Below, in pieces: positions 44,502 to 53,092 of a DNA stretch of 64,000 bases. The first letter of the stretch is position 1. Each line of letters starts with the position of its first letter. Both the position numbers and the translations under genes were made by a program. Source of the stretch: Tahibacter aquaticus (lineage in GTDB: Bacteria; Pseudomonadota; Gammaproteobacteria; Xanthomonadales; Rhodanobacteraceae); the NCBI RefSeq assembly GCF_004363655.1, contig NZ_SNZH01000009.1:62792-126791 (forward strand), written 5' to 3'. The notes under the pieces are model-generated. The model ran no database searches and was not told the origin of the DNA. It saw only the letters and a list, made by a program, of their open reading frames with translations.

Positions 44502-46220
44502 ATGTCCAAGAGTCTGCGGTATGTCCTGCTGCTGTCGATCTGCTGGCTGGCGGCGAGCTGCGAAGCCGCTGAGCGCATGGCGCTGGTCATCGGCAACGCG
44601 GCCTACGACAGCGGCCCGCTGCGTAACCCGCGCAACGATGCAGACGATATCGCCGCGCTGCTGCGCGGGCTGCCCGAGCCGCTGCGTTTCCAGGTCGTGC
44701 TGGGGCACGACCTGAAGCAGGCGCAGATGATCGGCAAGGTCAAGGAATTCCGCGCCGGCCTGCAGCCCGGCGGCATCGGCCTGATTTTCTACGCCGGCCA
44801 CGCCGTGGAGTACCAGGCACGCAATTACCTGCTGCCGGTCGACAACGGCAGTATCCATTCCGTCGAAGACGCGCAGTTGCAGGGCATCGATGTCAAAGCG
44901 CTGGTCGAGCAGATGGAATCTGCCGGCCCCCGCCTCAGCCTGGTGATCCTGGATGCCTGCCGGGACAATCCCACGCTGTCGCGGCAACGCTCGGCCTCCC
45001 GCGGCCTGGCCCGCATCGATGCGCGGCAAGGCACGCTGATCGCCTATGCCGCCAGCGAAGGCATGACGGCAGCCGAGGGCGAGGGGCGCAACTCGCCGTA
45101 TACGGCGGCCTTGCTCAAGCTGCTGGTCGAACCAGGACTGGAACTGTCGCAGGTGTTCAACCGCGTCGGTGCCGAAGTGGCCCGGGCCACGGCAGGCGGC
45201 CAGATTCCCTGGTACTCGTCGTCGCCGTTGCCGGTGGTGCTGCTGGGCGGCGAAGCCAAGACCCGGCCAACGGCCGGTGCCGCCTCCGAGCTGGGCGAAC
45301 TGTGGCTGCGGGTAGAGCCCCAGGCGGGCGAGCTGTATGTCGACGGCGGCTTCGTCGGCACCGGCGCGCAGACGCTGGCGGACCTGCCAGCCAACGTGAA
45401 CAGCCGCATCGAAGCGCGCCTGGCCGGCTATCAGCCGGCGGAGAAGATCGTGTTCGTGAAACCCGGCGCACCGACGGCCGTCCTGCTGCGCCTGCAACCG
45501 CTGGAGCAGCCGGTCGTGCGCGAGCCGGCGCAGCCGCAGCGGCATTTCCAGGATCCGCTGCACTCGACCGGTTTCGGGCCGGTCATGCAACGCATTCCTG
45601 CGGGCAGCATCGAGCTTGAGCAGACGGTCGCGGTGGGCGCGTTTTCCATCGCGGAGACCGAGGTCAGTTTCGCCGACTACCAGCTGTGCGTCGATGCCGG
45701 CGCCTGCGCCGATCCTCCCGTCGCGCGAAGCCAGCGGCAAAGCGATCTTCCGGTAACCCAGGTCAGCTGGGACGACGCGCGCCGCTACAGCACCTGGCTG
45801 GGCAAGGAGACGGGGCGCAAGTATCGCCTGCCGACCGAGATCGAGTGGCTGTACGCTGCCTTCCCGGGCCGGCAGACGGTGTACTGGTGGGGCAACGACG
45901 TCGGGCAGGCTCGGGCCAACTGCAAGGGCTGCGGCAGCCGCTTCGAAGGCCGCCTGGCGCCGGTGAAGTCGTTCGCACCGAATGATTTCGGCCTGTACGA
46001 CACGGCAGGCAATGTCTGGGAATGGACCCAGGATTGTTTTCGTGTCCAGCTCGGGCTGGTGTCCGCGGTGGCGTCCGGGCTCGACCGCTGTCCCTCGCGC
46101 GCGCGCCGCGGCGGTGCCTGGAACAGCGGGCCTGCCAGCATGAGTGAGAGTGCGCGTGCGCAGGCGGCACCCGATCTGCGCAGCGGCGATCTCGGATTCC
46201 GCGTCGCCGCAGATCCATGA
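44502..46220 (+). CDS. secreted caspase-like (C14) protein with PEGA and FGE-like domains, copy 1
   Basis: A 572-residue protein. The ATG at 44502 has AAGAG in front and starts a signal peptide. A Cys at position 20 (LAASCEAAE) leaves a lipoprotein possible but the lipobox is poor. The caspase-like p20 domain (about 25-250) has the dyad His100 (FYAGHAVEY) and Cys153 (VILDACRDNP). A PEGA-type domain (about 265-330) is followed by an FGE-sulfatase/C-type-lectin-like domain (about 350-570, VSWDDARRYSTWLGKETG, YRLPTEIEWLYAAF, NVWEWTQDCF). The two Cys needed for formylglycine generation are not seen in the RRGGAWNSG region. It should be a periplasmic protease-type protein, divergent from the kinase gene. 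Confidence 0.92.
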   Translation: MSKSLRYVLLLSICWLAASCEAAERMALVIGNAAYDSGPLRNPRNDADDIAALLRGLPEPLRFQVVLGHDLKQAQMIGKVKEFRAGLQPGGIGLIFYAGHAVEYQARNYLLPVDNGSIHSVEDAQLQGIDVKALVEQMESAGPRLSLVILDACRDNPTLSRQRSASRGLARIDARQGTLIAYAASEGMTAAEGEGRNSPYTAALLKLLVEPGLELSQVFNRVGAEVARATAGGQIPWYSSSPLPVVLLGGEAKTRPTAGAASELGELWLRVEPQAGELYVDGGFVGTGAQTLADLPANVNSRIEARLAGYQPAEKIVFVKPGAPTAVLLRLQPLEQPVVREPAQPQRHFQDPLHSTGFGPVMQRIPAGSIELEQTVAVGAFSIAETEVSFADYQLCVDAGACADPPVARSQRQSDLPVTQVSWDDARRYSTWLGKETGRKYRLPTEIEWLYAAFPGRQTVYWWGNDVGQARANCKGCGSRFEGRLAPVKSFAPNDFGLYDTAGNVWEWTQDCFRVQLGLVSAVASGLDRCPSRARRGGAWNSGPASMSESARAQAAPDLRSGDLGFRVAADP

Positions 46221-46246
46221 CCGCCGATGAATGAGGGGAGTGCGCC

Positions 46247-48193
46247 ATGAAGCCCGGGATTGCAGCAAATCTGTTCTGGATCGTTCTGCTCAGTCTGCCC
46301 GCGTGGTCGGCCGAACGCGTGGCACTCGTCATGGGCAACGGCGCCTACGCAGAGACGGCGCTGCGCAATCCACGCAACGATGCCAGCGACGTGGCCGCGC
46401 GCCTGGAGTTGCTGGGATTTGCCGTCACCCGTGCCATCGACCTCGACAGCGCGGCCATGCAGCGACAGGTCGGCGACTTTCATGCCCGGCTGCAGCCAGG
46501 CAGCATCGCGGTGTTCTACTACTCGGGCCACGGTGTGGAAATCGGCGGCCGGAACTATCTGTTGCCGGTGGACAACGCCGGCCTGCGCTCGGCCGGGGAC
46601 GTGGCCGGGCGAAGCCTGGATCTGCGCCGTGTGGTCGAAGGTATGCAGGTCAGCGGGTCTTTGCTCAACCTCGTCATACTGGACGCCTGCCGCGACAATC
46701 CCTTGCCCTCGGCCCTGCGTTCGGGCAGCCGCGGGCTGGCAGCGATGGACGCACAGCGCGGCACCCTGATCGCCTACGCGACACGGGCCGGTGCCACCGC
46801 GGCCGACGGCGACGGAAGAAATTCGCCGTATACCCGCGCCTTGCTCAAAATGCTGGCGATTCCTGATCTGGAAATAACGCAGTTGTTCAATCGTATTGGA
46901 ATGGAAGTGTCCACGCAGACGCGCGGTGCCCAGGTGCCGTGGTTTTCGTCGTCGCCGGTCCCGTCGATCGCGCTGGCGGCGTCGCGCCAGTCCAGCCCGG
47001 CGGCTGCCGCCGAGGGAACGCTGCGCATCACGGTAGAGCCGGCCGACGCGCAGATCCACCTGGACGGCCGGCCTATCGGCAGCGGCGCACAGACGGTGCA
47101 GGCGCTGGCGCCCAACAGCAAGCACCGGATCGAAGCGCGCAAGCCCGGCCTGCAGAGCCAGGTCGTCACGGCATTGATCAAGTCACGCGCGGTGACCGAA
47201 GTGCACCTGCGCCTGCCGGCACACGATGCTCCTGCGGCATCGGTACGCGCCGAAGCGGCGGCCGGTACGCTGCCCGCCGGCCTGCGCGATCCGCTCAAGA
47301 GCGGCGGCCAGGGCCCGGAAATGGTGCTGATACGCGGCGCCAGCTATCAGCGTGGCAACCCGCGCGGCGACAGCGACGAGCAGCCTGCGCGCACGGTGTC
47401 CCTGGCTACCTTCGCCATCGGCAAGTACGAGGTGACCGTGGCGGAATACCGGCGCTACGCCGAATCGCGCGGGCTGACTACGGCGCCGGACGACGAGCAG
47501 CGCCGCCGGGTGGCGCACTTCGTCGCCAATTCCGCCATCGACGATCTGGACGAACTCAGGCAGACCAGTGCCTGCTACGCGTACGACGAACAGCGGGGCA
47601 ACTGGTGGTGGCAGGTGGGGCTCAGCTGGCATACCACCGGCTACGACCAGGCCGAGACGTATCCGGTGGTCTGCGTCAACAAGGACGAAGCACAGAATTA
47701 TGCCACCTGGCTGAGCGCGCAGACCGGGCGCAAATACCGCCTGCCCAGCGAAGCCGAACTCGAATTCGTCATCCGCGCCGGCAGCACGACCAGCCTTCCC
47801 TGGGGCGACGATCCTGCCCAGGCCTGCGCCTACGCAAACATTGCCGACCAGAGCAAGCTCGAACCTTACTCCTGGGGGCCTGGCTCCGTGGCCTGCACCG
47901 ACGGCGCATGGTACGTGCGCAGCGTCGGTTCCTATCGGCCGAATGCCCTGGGCCTGTACGACACCATCGGCAACGTCTGGGAATGGACCGAGGACTGCTA
48001 CGCCGAGAATTACCGCGCCGCGCCGACGGACGGAAAACCCTTCGTACAGCGCGGCTGCAATCGCGGCGTGGTCCGCGGCGGCGGCTTCGACAGCGGCCCA
48101 GACCAGATGCGTCCGGCGAATCGGCGCTTTGTATACCATGAAAATGGTGGTCGGGCGCAGAGCGTCGGCTTTCGCGTCGTCGCGGAAATGTGA
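46247..48193 (+). CDS. secreted caspase-like protein with PEGA and FGE-like domains, copy 2
   Basis: A 648-residue paralogue of the preceding protein, starting 26 nt after its stop with GGGGAG upstream, so one operon. A signal peptide (about 1-21) is followed by a caspase-like domain with His95 (YYSGHGVEI) and Cys148 (VILDACRDNP). A PEGA domain (about 260-325) and an FGE-like domain (about 345-648) follow, the latter with KYEVTVAEYRRYAESRG, CVNKDEAQNYATWLSAQTG, YRLPSEAELEFVIRAG, NVWEWTEDCY. The region VRGGGFDSGPDQMRPANRR lacks the catalytic cysteines of true FGE. The FGE part is longer than in copy 1 by an insert with a Trp-rich NWWWQVGLSW segment. Probably works with copy 1 and the divergent kinase. 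Confidence 0.92.
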   Translation: MKPGIAANLFWIVLLSLPAWSAERVALVMGNGAYAETALRNPRNDASDVAARLELLGFAVTRAIDLDSAAMQRQVGDFHARLQPGSIAVFYYSGHGVEIGGRNYLLPVDNAGLRSAGDVAGRSLDLRRVVEGMQVSGSLLNLVILDACRDNPLPSALRSGSRGLAAMDAQRGTLIAYATRAGATAADGDGRNSPYTRALLKMLAIPDLEITQLFNRIGMEVSTQTRGAQVPWFSSSPVPSIALAASRQSSPAAAAEGTLRITVEPADAQIHLDGRPIGSGAQTVQALAPNSKHRIEARKPGLQSQVVTALIKSRAVTEVHLRLPAHDAPAASVRAEAAAGTLPAGLRDPLKSGGQGPEMVLIRGASYQRGNPRGDSDEQPARTVSLATFAIGKYEVTVAEYRRYAESRGLTTAPDDEQRRRVAHFVANSAIDDLDELRQTSACYAYDEQRGNWWWQVGLSWHTTGYDQAETYPVVCVNKDEAQNYATWLSAQTGRKYRLPSEAELEFVIRAGSTTSLPWGDDPAQACAYANIADQSKLEPYSWGPGSVACTDGAWYVRSVGSYRPNALGLYDTIGNVWEWTEDCYAENYRAAPTDGKPFVQRGCNRGVVRGGGFDSGPDQMRPANRRFVYHENGGRAQSVGFRVVAEM

Positions 48194-48321
48194 CCGGCCG
48201 GTGCAGGCATGAATGGCGGTGCAGGCCGGCGGCTATCCGCCGCCAGAATGTAATGCGGATTGCCTGCTTTTCCACTTCGGCGACAGGCAGCAATGGCCGC
48301 CTGTGCGGCCGGCATTGCGCT

Positions 48322-49143
48322 TCACCGGCGGCCTGGCAGCGGCGCCGTCGCCGCCGCCACGTCATGCGAATCGCTTTCGAGATCTTCCAGCGCCCCGATC
48401 AGGCGCTGCACGTCGGCGGCATAGAATCCGGCGGAGTTGAGCGTGTTGATCTCTACGATGCGCGGGCCGTCCGGTGTGTCGCACACATCGATGACGAAGG
48501 CGCGGTGCGGCTGCCAGTCGGCAATGGCTTCGCCGACGAACCTGTCGAGGCGTTCGTCCACCTCGGACGAATAGGCAACGCGTGCGCCGCGCTTGTAGAG
48601 CGACCGGGTGACAATCTGGCCGCCGACGATCCAGAAACGGTACTCGGCCTGGATGAGCTTTGGCCTACATACCTGGATCAGCGTTTCGGGCGTCAAGCTG
48701 GTGCCATAGTCCAGATTCAAATCGCAGACGCGATGCTGCCACGCGGCGAATTCCGCGGGACCGAATACGCCGCCGGCAAAATATTTGGAATCGTCGATGG
48801 GGCGTACGAACGCCGCCTCGCTCAGGCGTGCATCGCGGAAAGCGATCACCTGCGAGTCGAAATTGAGCATGCGTTCGCCCCATGCGTCTTTTTGTACAAG
48901 AAAATTTTGCTCGAAAAGATCGTAGATACCCGGCGTCCAGCCAAAATGCCTGGCAGAGTGGCGCATCGAGTACGAGCCAAGGCAGATTACCTTGGCGGTA
49001 TCCAGCACCGGAGCGGGCAACAGCTCGCCGACGAACGGCACGACCGTGTGAATACTGTGCGGAAGCCCGAAACGCTCAAGCGCAGCCAGTAGCGTTTCCC
49101 ACTCGGGTTCCTTGAAAAGATTGGCTTGAAGTATCCAGTGCAT
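48322..49143 (-). CDS. ATP-grasp protein, R2K-like
   Basis: A 273-residue protein. It has an ATP-grasp layout: an N-terminal Rossmann-like part, a substrate/ATP region with SKYFAGGVF and EYRFWIVGGQIVTRSLYK, and a C-terminal metal-binding FVIDVCDTPDGPRIVEINTLNSAGFY in which Asp, Glu and Asn contact Mg-ATP. This fits the small R2K (DUF4343) ATP-grasp clade predicted to ligate amino acids or modify proteins, often in conflict or tagging systems. It is convergent with the caspase-FGE operon and separated from it by 130 nt. Its partner is unknown. Confidence 0.85.
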   Translation of the reverse strand: MHWILQANLFKEPEWETLLAALERFGLPHSIHTVVPFVGELLPAPVLDTAKVICLGSYSMRHSARHFGWTPGIYDLFEQNFLVQKDAWGERMLNFDSQVIAFRDARLSEAAFVRPIDDSKYFAGGVFGPAEFAAWQHRVCDLNLDYGTSLTPETLIQVCRPKLIQAEYRFWIVGGQIVTRSLYKRGARVAYSSEVDERLDRFVGEAIADWQPHRAFVIDVCDTPDGPRIVEINTLNSAGFYAADVQRLIGALEDLESDSHDVAAATAPLPGRR

Positions 49144-49199
49144 GCGAAAAGAGATCCGTGCAAGACAGGGTGACGGCGCTGGTGCTGGTGCCGCACAGT

Positions 49200-49362
49200 C
49201 TAGTGTGCTGTCTCGTAAATACGGTAAAGAAATTCCGGCTGGATTTCGCCGGGAGACCAGGCGCGATCAGGCGGCGTAGCAGCGCTACGGCGACGAATCG
49301 CAACGACGTATCGCGGCGAAAGACACGGGAATTATTTAGGTATCTGCGAAATAGGACACTAG
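49200..49362 (+). mobile_element. MITE-like element, copy 1
   Basis: A 163-bp element whose ends are imperfect inverted repeats: CTAGTGTGCTGTCTCG... at the left and ...CGAAATAGGACACTAG at the right, i.e. CTAGTGTCCTATTTCG on the opposite strand. It holds the internal hairpin CGTAGC-AGC-GCTACG and has no coding capacity of its own. A second copy in opposite orientation lies at 50521-50684 with about 85% identity by eye. Both ends start with CTAG, so a TA target, as for IS630/Tc1-type transposases, is a guess. Confidence 0.8.
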
Positions 49363-49389
49363 AATCGGCGCAATTCCTGGAGTTTTTCC

Positions 49390-50492
49390 ATGTTGCAGCT
49401 GTCCCCAGCGTTCGGCGCGCGCTGTCGTGCCTGCTTGCCGTCGGCGCACTGGCTGCCGCGGCGCAGGCTCAGTTGCCCGCACCCTTGCCCACGCCGAATC
49501 TGCCGCTGACCGTGGCGGGTGATATCAGTTCGATCGCGTACCAGCCCGACGGAGCGCTCATCGTTGCCGGCAACTTCGACCGCGCCGGCGGCGTGGATCG
49601 CAGGAACCTGCTGCGAATTCAACCCGACGGCTCGATGGACATGGCCTGGGCGCCTCGCGTCGATGGCTGGACCTATGCACTGGCTGTCGGTCCGGACGGC
49701 GGCATCTATGTCGGCGGCTACCTGGAAAGCGTCAACGGCGTGGACGTCGGCAACGGTCTGCGCAAGCTCGACGGCGCCACCGTGACGGACTACGTTGCGG
49801 ACACCGATACGTCTGCCGTGTTCGGCCTGTATGTCGACAGCAGCTCCCGCGTGCACCTGACGGGATACCGCGTGGAACGGCCGGTACGCCGCCTGCTGCC
49901 GGACGGCACCATGGATTGGAGCTGGGGCACGAGCATGTCGTCGACGACCAGCGCCGGGCTGCAGCGCGTGGGCAATGACCTCTACGTCAACATCAGGTCG
50001 GACGGCGATTTCTCGCCGCGCCGGCTCTCGCTGCTCACGGGCATCCTGGATGCGGACTGGAACGTGGCGATGGAATCCTTCGTGGCGCTGTCGATTGCAC
50101 CGGCTGCCGACGGCGACCTGTTCATCGGCGGCTATTTCGACAGCGTCAACGGTGTGCCGCGCCGTCATCTGGCGCGCGTGTCGTCGACGACGCCGGTACA
50201 GGTGCGCGAATGGAATCCCTCGCCGGATAACAGTGTGTATGGCGTCGGTACGACGGCAAACGGGCGCCTGTTCGTCAGCGGCTATTTCACCCAGGTCGGC
50301 GGCAAGCCGCGCAATGGCAACGCCGAACTCGCGCCATCCGACGGCGCTGCGCTGGACAGCTGGATTGCGCCGGTGGGCAGCATGCAGCAGCTGCTGGCCG
50401 ACGACCGCATCTATTTCTCCACCAGCCCGCGCGGCGTCATTGCCTACCCGCTGGCTGTCGGCGATACCATTTTTGCGTCGCCGTTCGAGTGA
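49390..50492 (+). CDS. secreted delta-60 repeat protein, apparently frameshifted at the 5' end
   Basis: About 367 residues. An ATG at 49390 has GGAG 7 nt upstream (49379-49382), but it is one base out of frame with the body of the protein. Adding one base in the CCCC at 49403-49406 would give a signal peptide reading SVRRALSCLLAVGALAAAAQA joined to the ATG. In the main frame no ATG, GTG or TTG start follows the MITE. The mature part contains delta-60-type repeats (SIAYQPDGALIVAGNFDRAGG, LRIQPDGSMDMAWAP, ALAVGPDGGIYVGGYLESVNG, DLFIGGYFDSVNG) of a beta-propeller protein and ends in IFASPFE. Either a true frameshift pseudogene, or a sequencing error in the C run. Confidence 0.75.
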
Positions 50493-50520
50493 CACAAAAC
50501 GATCGGAGCAATGCAGCCTA

Positions 50521-50684
50521 CTAGTGTCCTGTCTCGCAAATACCGTTAAACAATTCCGGAGTCTTTGGCCGCAATACGTCGTTGCGATTCGTCGCTGTAG
50601 CGCTGCTACGCCTCCTCATCGCGCCTAGTCTCCCGGCGAAATCCAGCCGGAATTTCCTCGCCGTATTTACAAGACGGGACACTG
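50521..50684 (-). mobile_element. MITE-like element, copy 2, inverted
   Basis: Reverse complement of the element at 49200-49362 over its full length. CTAGTGTCCTGTCTCGCAAATAC starts at 50521 and matches the right end of copy 1. The far end reads ...GACGGGACACTG, so that terminal repeat has decayed. The internal core GCGTAGCAGCGCTAC is conserved. The two copies flank the delta-60 gene in opposite orientation. Confidence 0.8.
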
Positions 50685-50728
50685 CGCGCGTCGATCGGGC
50701 TCGCCTGTCCGGGACTGTTGTTCTACGG

Positions 50729-53092
50729 TTATCGGCAGCGCAAGCGCTGCAGCATCAGCAGCAGATGCGCCGCGCTCCAGCTGAAGTTGGATGCGCCCAG
50801 GCGTTCGCCGCTGAGAGGGTTGTAGTTCTCGTATATCGGCGCGGTTCCTGCCAGTCCGTCTGCCTGCTGCGCAAGACGCTGGCACAGCCGGCTGGCTTCG
50901 CGCTGCCTGCCCTGGCGTTCCAGCGCGCGCAGGGCAAAGTCGTACTGGTCCAGCCAGACGCGGCCGCGCCAATAGCCGGTGGCATCGAAATCGGCCGCAC
51001 TGCGCGCCAGGGTCGGAAAGGGCAGCGGCGTCGCGAACTCCTTGCTGTCGAGCAGTACCCGTGTCGCCGCCTGGCCTTGTAGCGGCGTGGCGATGCCGGT
51101 CCAGAGCGGGGCAAATCCTTCGGGACCACGGCCGCGTCCGACCAGCAAGGTGCCGGGGCAGCGGTTTGCCCTGTCTGCCGGCAGCGGCGTCGTTTCCGGC
51201 GCAAGAACCCGGTCGTAGAAATAGCCGCTGGCCGGGTCGAAAAAGCAGCGCTGGATGCGCTCGCTCAGCTGCCGTGCCTCGGCGTCCAGCATGGCCGCAT
51301 CCTCCGCATGACCGACGCGGCGGGCAATCCGGGCGAGCAGAAACTTTTCCTGCGCAAGGAAACTGTTCTGATCGACGGAAACCTGGTTGATCGACCAGCC
51401 GACAAGCTGGCCATGCGCGTCGCGATTCTCCAGCACGAGCGTCGGCATGCCCTGCGCATCGCGGGGAAAGAAGCGCGCCGCATTGTCCATGCCCGATTCC
51501 CAGGCGGCCGCTTCGATCACGGGCAGCTGGAACTGCAGTTCCGGATGGCTGTGCTGCAGGCGCCGGTACAGGTCGTAGCCTTTGCAGTCGTAGCCTTGCG
51601 TCGTGTCGGCAGGCGTGCAGCCGGGGTCTGGCGATCGTGCTGCCTGCAGCACCGTGAAGCGCAGCCGGCCTTGTTCGTCTTCGTGCGCGGGGTGGCGCGT
51701 GGCGCCGAATTCCACCAGTCCGTCCTGGTCGCTGTCGCGGTTGCGGTACCACCAGCGGTGATAGGCCAGCAGCCTGGGATACAGGGCCTCGAGCCACGCG
51801 CGGTCCGGCGCCTGCCGGTCGATTTCCCACGCCGCCCAGGTAGCCAGGGCCGGCTTGGAATTGCGCTCGTTCCAGTTGTAGCCGTCTTCGCCACGTTCGG
51901 CGCTGCGGCGAAAAAACACATTGTCGATGACCATGCCGCTGTCTTGAGGACGCAGCGTGTCGGCATCGCCGATCTGATGGTCGAACAGCGCGAGCACGCT
52001 GTTGCGTGCCAGGACGGGATCGACCAGGGCTACGCCGGCCGCATGTTTCCAGCTGTCCCAGGCCCAGGCACCGTTGAACCAGCGCGCGGTCGTCGAGGGC
52101 ACGATGGCATCGTGGCGCAGTGCGCCGGCCGGTGCGCGCCAGTTGCCGATCAGGGTTTCCACCGCCTTGATCGCCAGTGGACGTTCGGCTGGCGTCATCG
52201 CGCGGCGGATGCTGGCCAGATAGTGTTGCCAGCGTTTCTCGCTGGCTGCGAAGGCGGCCGCAATCGCCGCAGGCGTCAGGCGCGTGGCCGCGTCGCCGGC
52301 CAGGTAGTAGCTCTGCACGGTCCACACGGTATGCGTTGCGCCCGGCGCGATCTGCCAGGCGGCGCCGGTAGAGACATACGCCAGTCCGTCGATGACGGTT
52401 TCGGCAGGCTCGCTGCGCTGGATGCGGTAGCCCGCGCCGCTGCCGAAACGCAGCGCCTGGGCATCGTCCACGCCCTCCAGCGCCAGATGCAGGCTGCTGG
52501 CGTCGCTGGACCAGCGCGGCTGCCAGCGCGGATAGCGCGCCGCGACCGTCTCGCCCGAGCGGCTGCTGAAACGCGGCAGCAGTGCACCGTGCCAGCGCGG
52601 CGTGAGCTGCAAATGCTGCGTGCCGGAATTGCGCAGCCGGGTACGCACGGCGGCGCTGCGCGGCCCGATGAAGCGCAGCTCCAGATCGAGTTCCAGTGCG
52701 GGCAGGCGATAGCGCAGCTGCAGGCGTCCCGGCGCCGCGCAGCGTAGCGTTTCGCCGGACGCCAGCGCGATGCGCTGGCCGCTGGCGTCGCTGAGTTCCA
52801 GCCGGTCCAGGCCTTGCGCGAGGAATACGGCGTATTCCTCGGCGACGACCAGCGGCCCGGTGAAGCCGACATCGTCCGCGGCGTCGGCCGGCAGCAGGAA
52901 GCCATGCCAGGCTCCGGCATCGAACAGCGGATTGAAGCGCTGGTTTCCGGCGGCATCGAAGTCCTGCATGGCCTGGGGGCTGCCCTGCCGGTCGAGCTGA
53001 CTGTCGGCACAGGGGCTGGCGGCTGCGCCGGCGGCTGCCTGGCCCGTTGCCGACAGCGCGAGCAGCAGGCCCGCAATGGTTTGCAGCGTCAT
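50729..53092 (-). CDS. exported (alpha/alpha)6 glycoside hydrolase (GH63/MGH1-like)
   Basis: A 787-residue protein from the ATG at 53092, which overlaps the GH42 stop by 4 nt, so the two are translationally coupled. A signal peptide (TLQTIAGLLLALSATGQAAA) is followed by a beta-sandwich N-terminal domain. The C-terminal half is an (alpha/alpha)6 barrel with WFNGAWAWDSWKHAAG, NWNERNSKPALATWAAW, EFGATRHPAHED and GYWRGRVWLDQY, as in the GH63/mannosylglycerate-hydrolase-like group. It should hydrolyse a glycosidic bond in the periplasm, probably releasing sugar for the galactose genes next to it. Specificity is unknown. Confidence 0.85.
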   Translation of the reverse strand: MTLQTIAGLLLALSATGQAAAGAAASPCADSQLDRQGSPQAMQDFDAAGNQRFNPLFDAGAWHGFLLPADAADDVGFTGPLVVAEEYAVFLAQGLDRLELSDASGQRIALASGETLRCAAPGRLQLRYRLPALELDLELRFIGPRSAAVRTRLRNSGTQHLQLTPRWHGALLPRFSSRSGETVAARYPRWQPRWSSDASSLHLALEGVDDAQALRFGSGAGYRIQRSEPAETVIDGLAYVSTGAAWQIAPGATHTVWTVQSYYLAGDAATRLTPAAIAAAFAASEKRWQHYLASIRRAMTPAERPLAIKAVETLIGNWRAPAGALRHDAIVPSTTARWFNGAWAWDSWKHAAGVALVDPVLARNSVLALFDHQIGDADTLRPQDSGMVIDNVFFRRSAERGEDGYNWNERNSKPALATWAAWEIDRQAPDRAWLEALYPRLLAYHRWWYRNRDSDQDGLVEFGATRHPAHEDEQGRLRFTVLQAARSPDPGCTPADTTQGYDCKGYDLYRRLQHSHPELQFQLPVIEAAAWESGMDNAARFFPRDAQGMPTLVLENRDAHGQLVGWSINQVSVDQNSFLAQEKFLLARIARRVGHAEDAAMLDAEARQLSERIQRCFFDPASGYFYDRVLAPETTPLPADRANRCPGTLLVGRGRGPEGFAPLWTGIATPLQGQAATRVLLDSKEFATPLPFPTLARSAADFDATGYWRGRVWLDQYDFALRALERQGRQREASRLCQRLAQQADGLAGTAPIYENYNPLSGERLGASNFSWSAAHLLLMLQRLRCR

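Noticed and set aside
44502-44580. Lipoprotein signal on caspase-FGE copy 1
   Set aside because: The Cys is preceded by Ala-Ala-Ser without Leu at -3, so a standard signal peptidase I signal is as likely. It is mentioned only as a possibility.
44502-48193. Diversity-generating retroelement, since FGE/C-type-lectin folds are usual targets
   Set aside because: No reverse transcriptase, Avd gene or near-repeat template region was found within the window.
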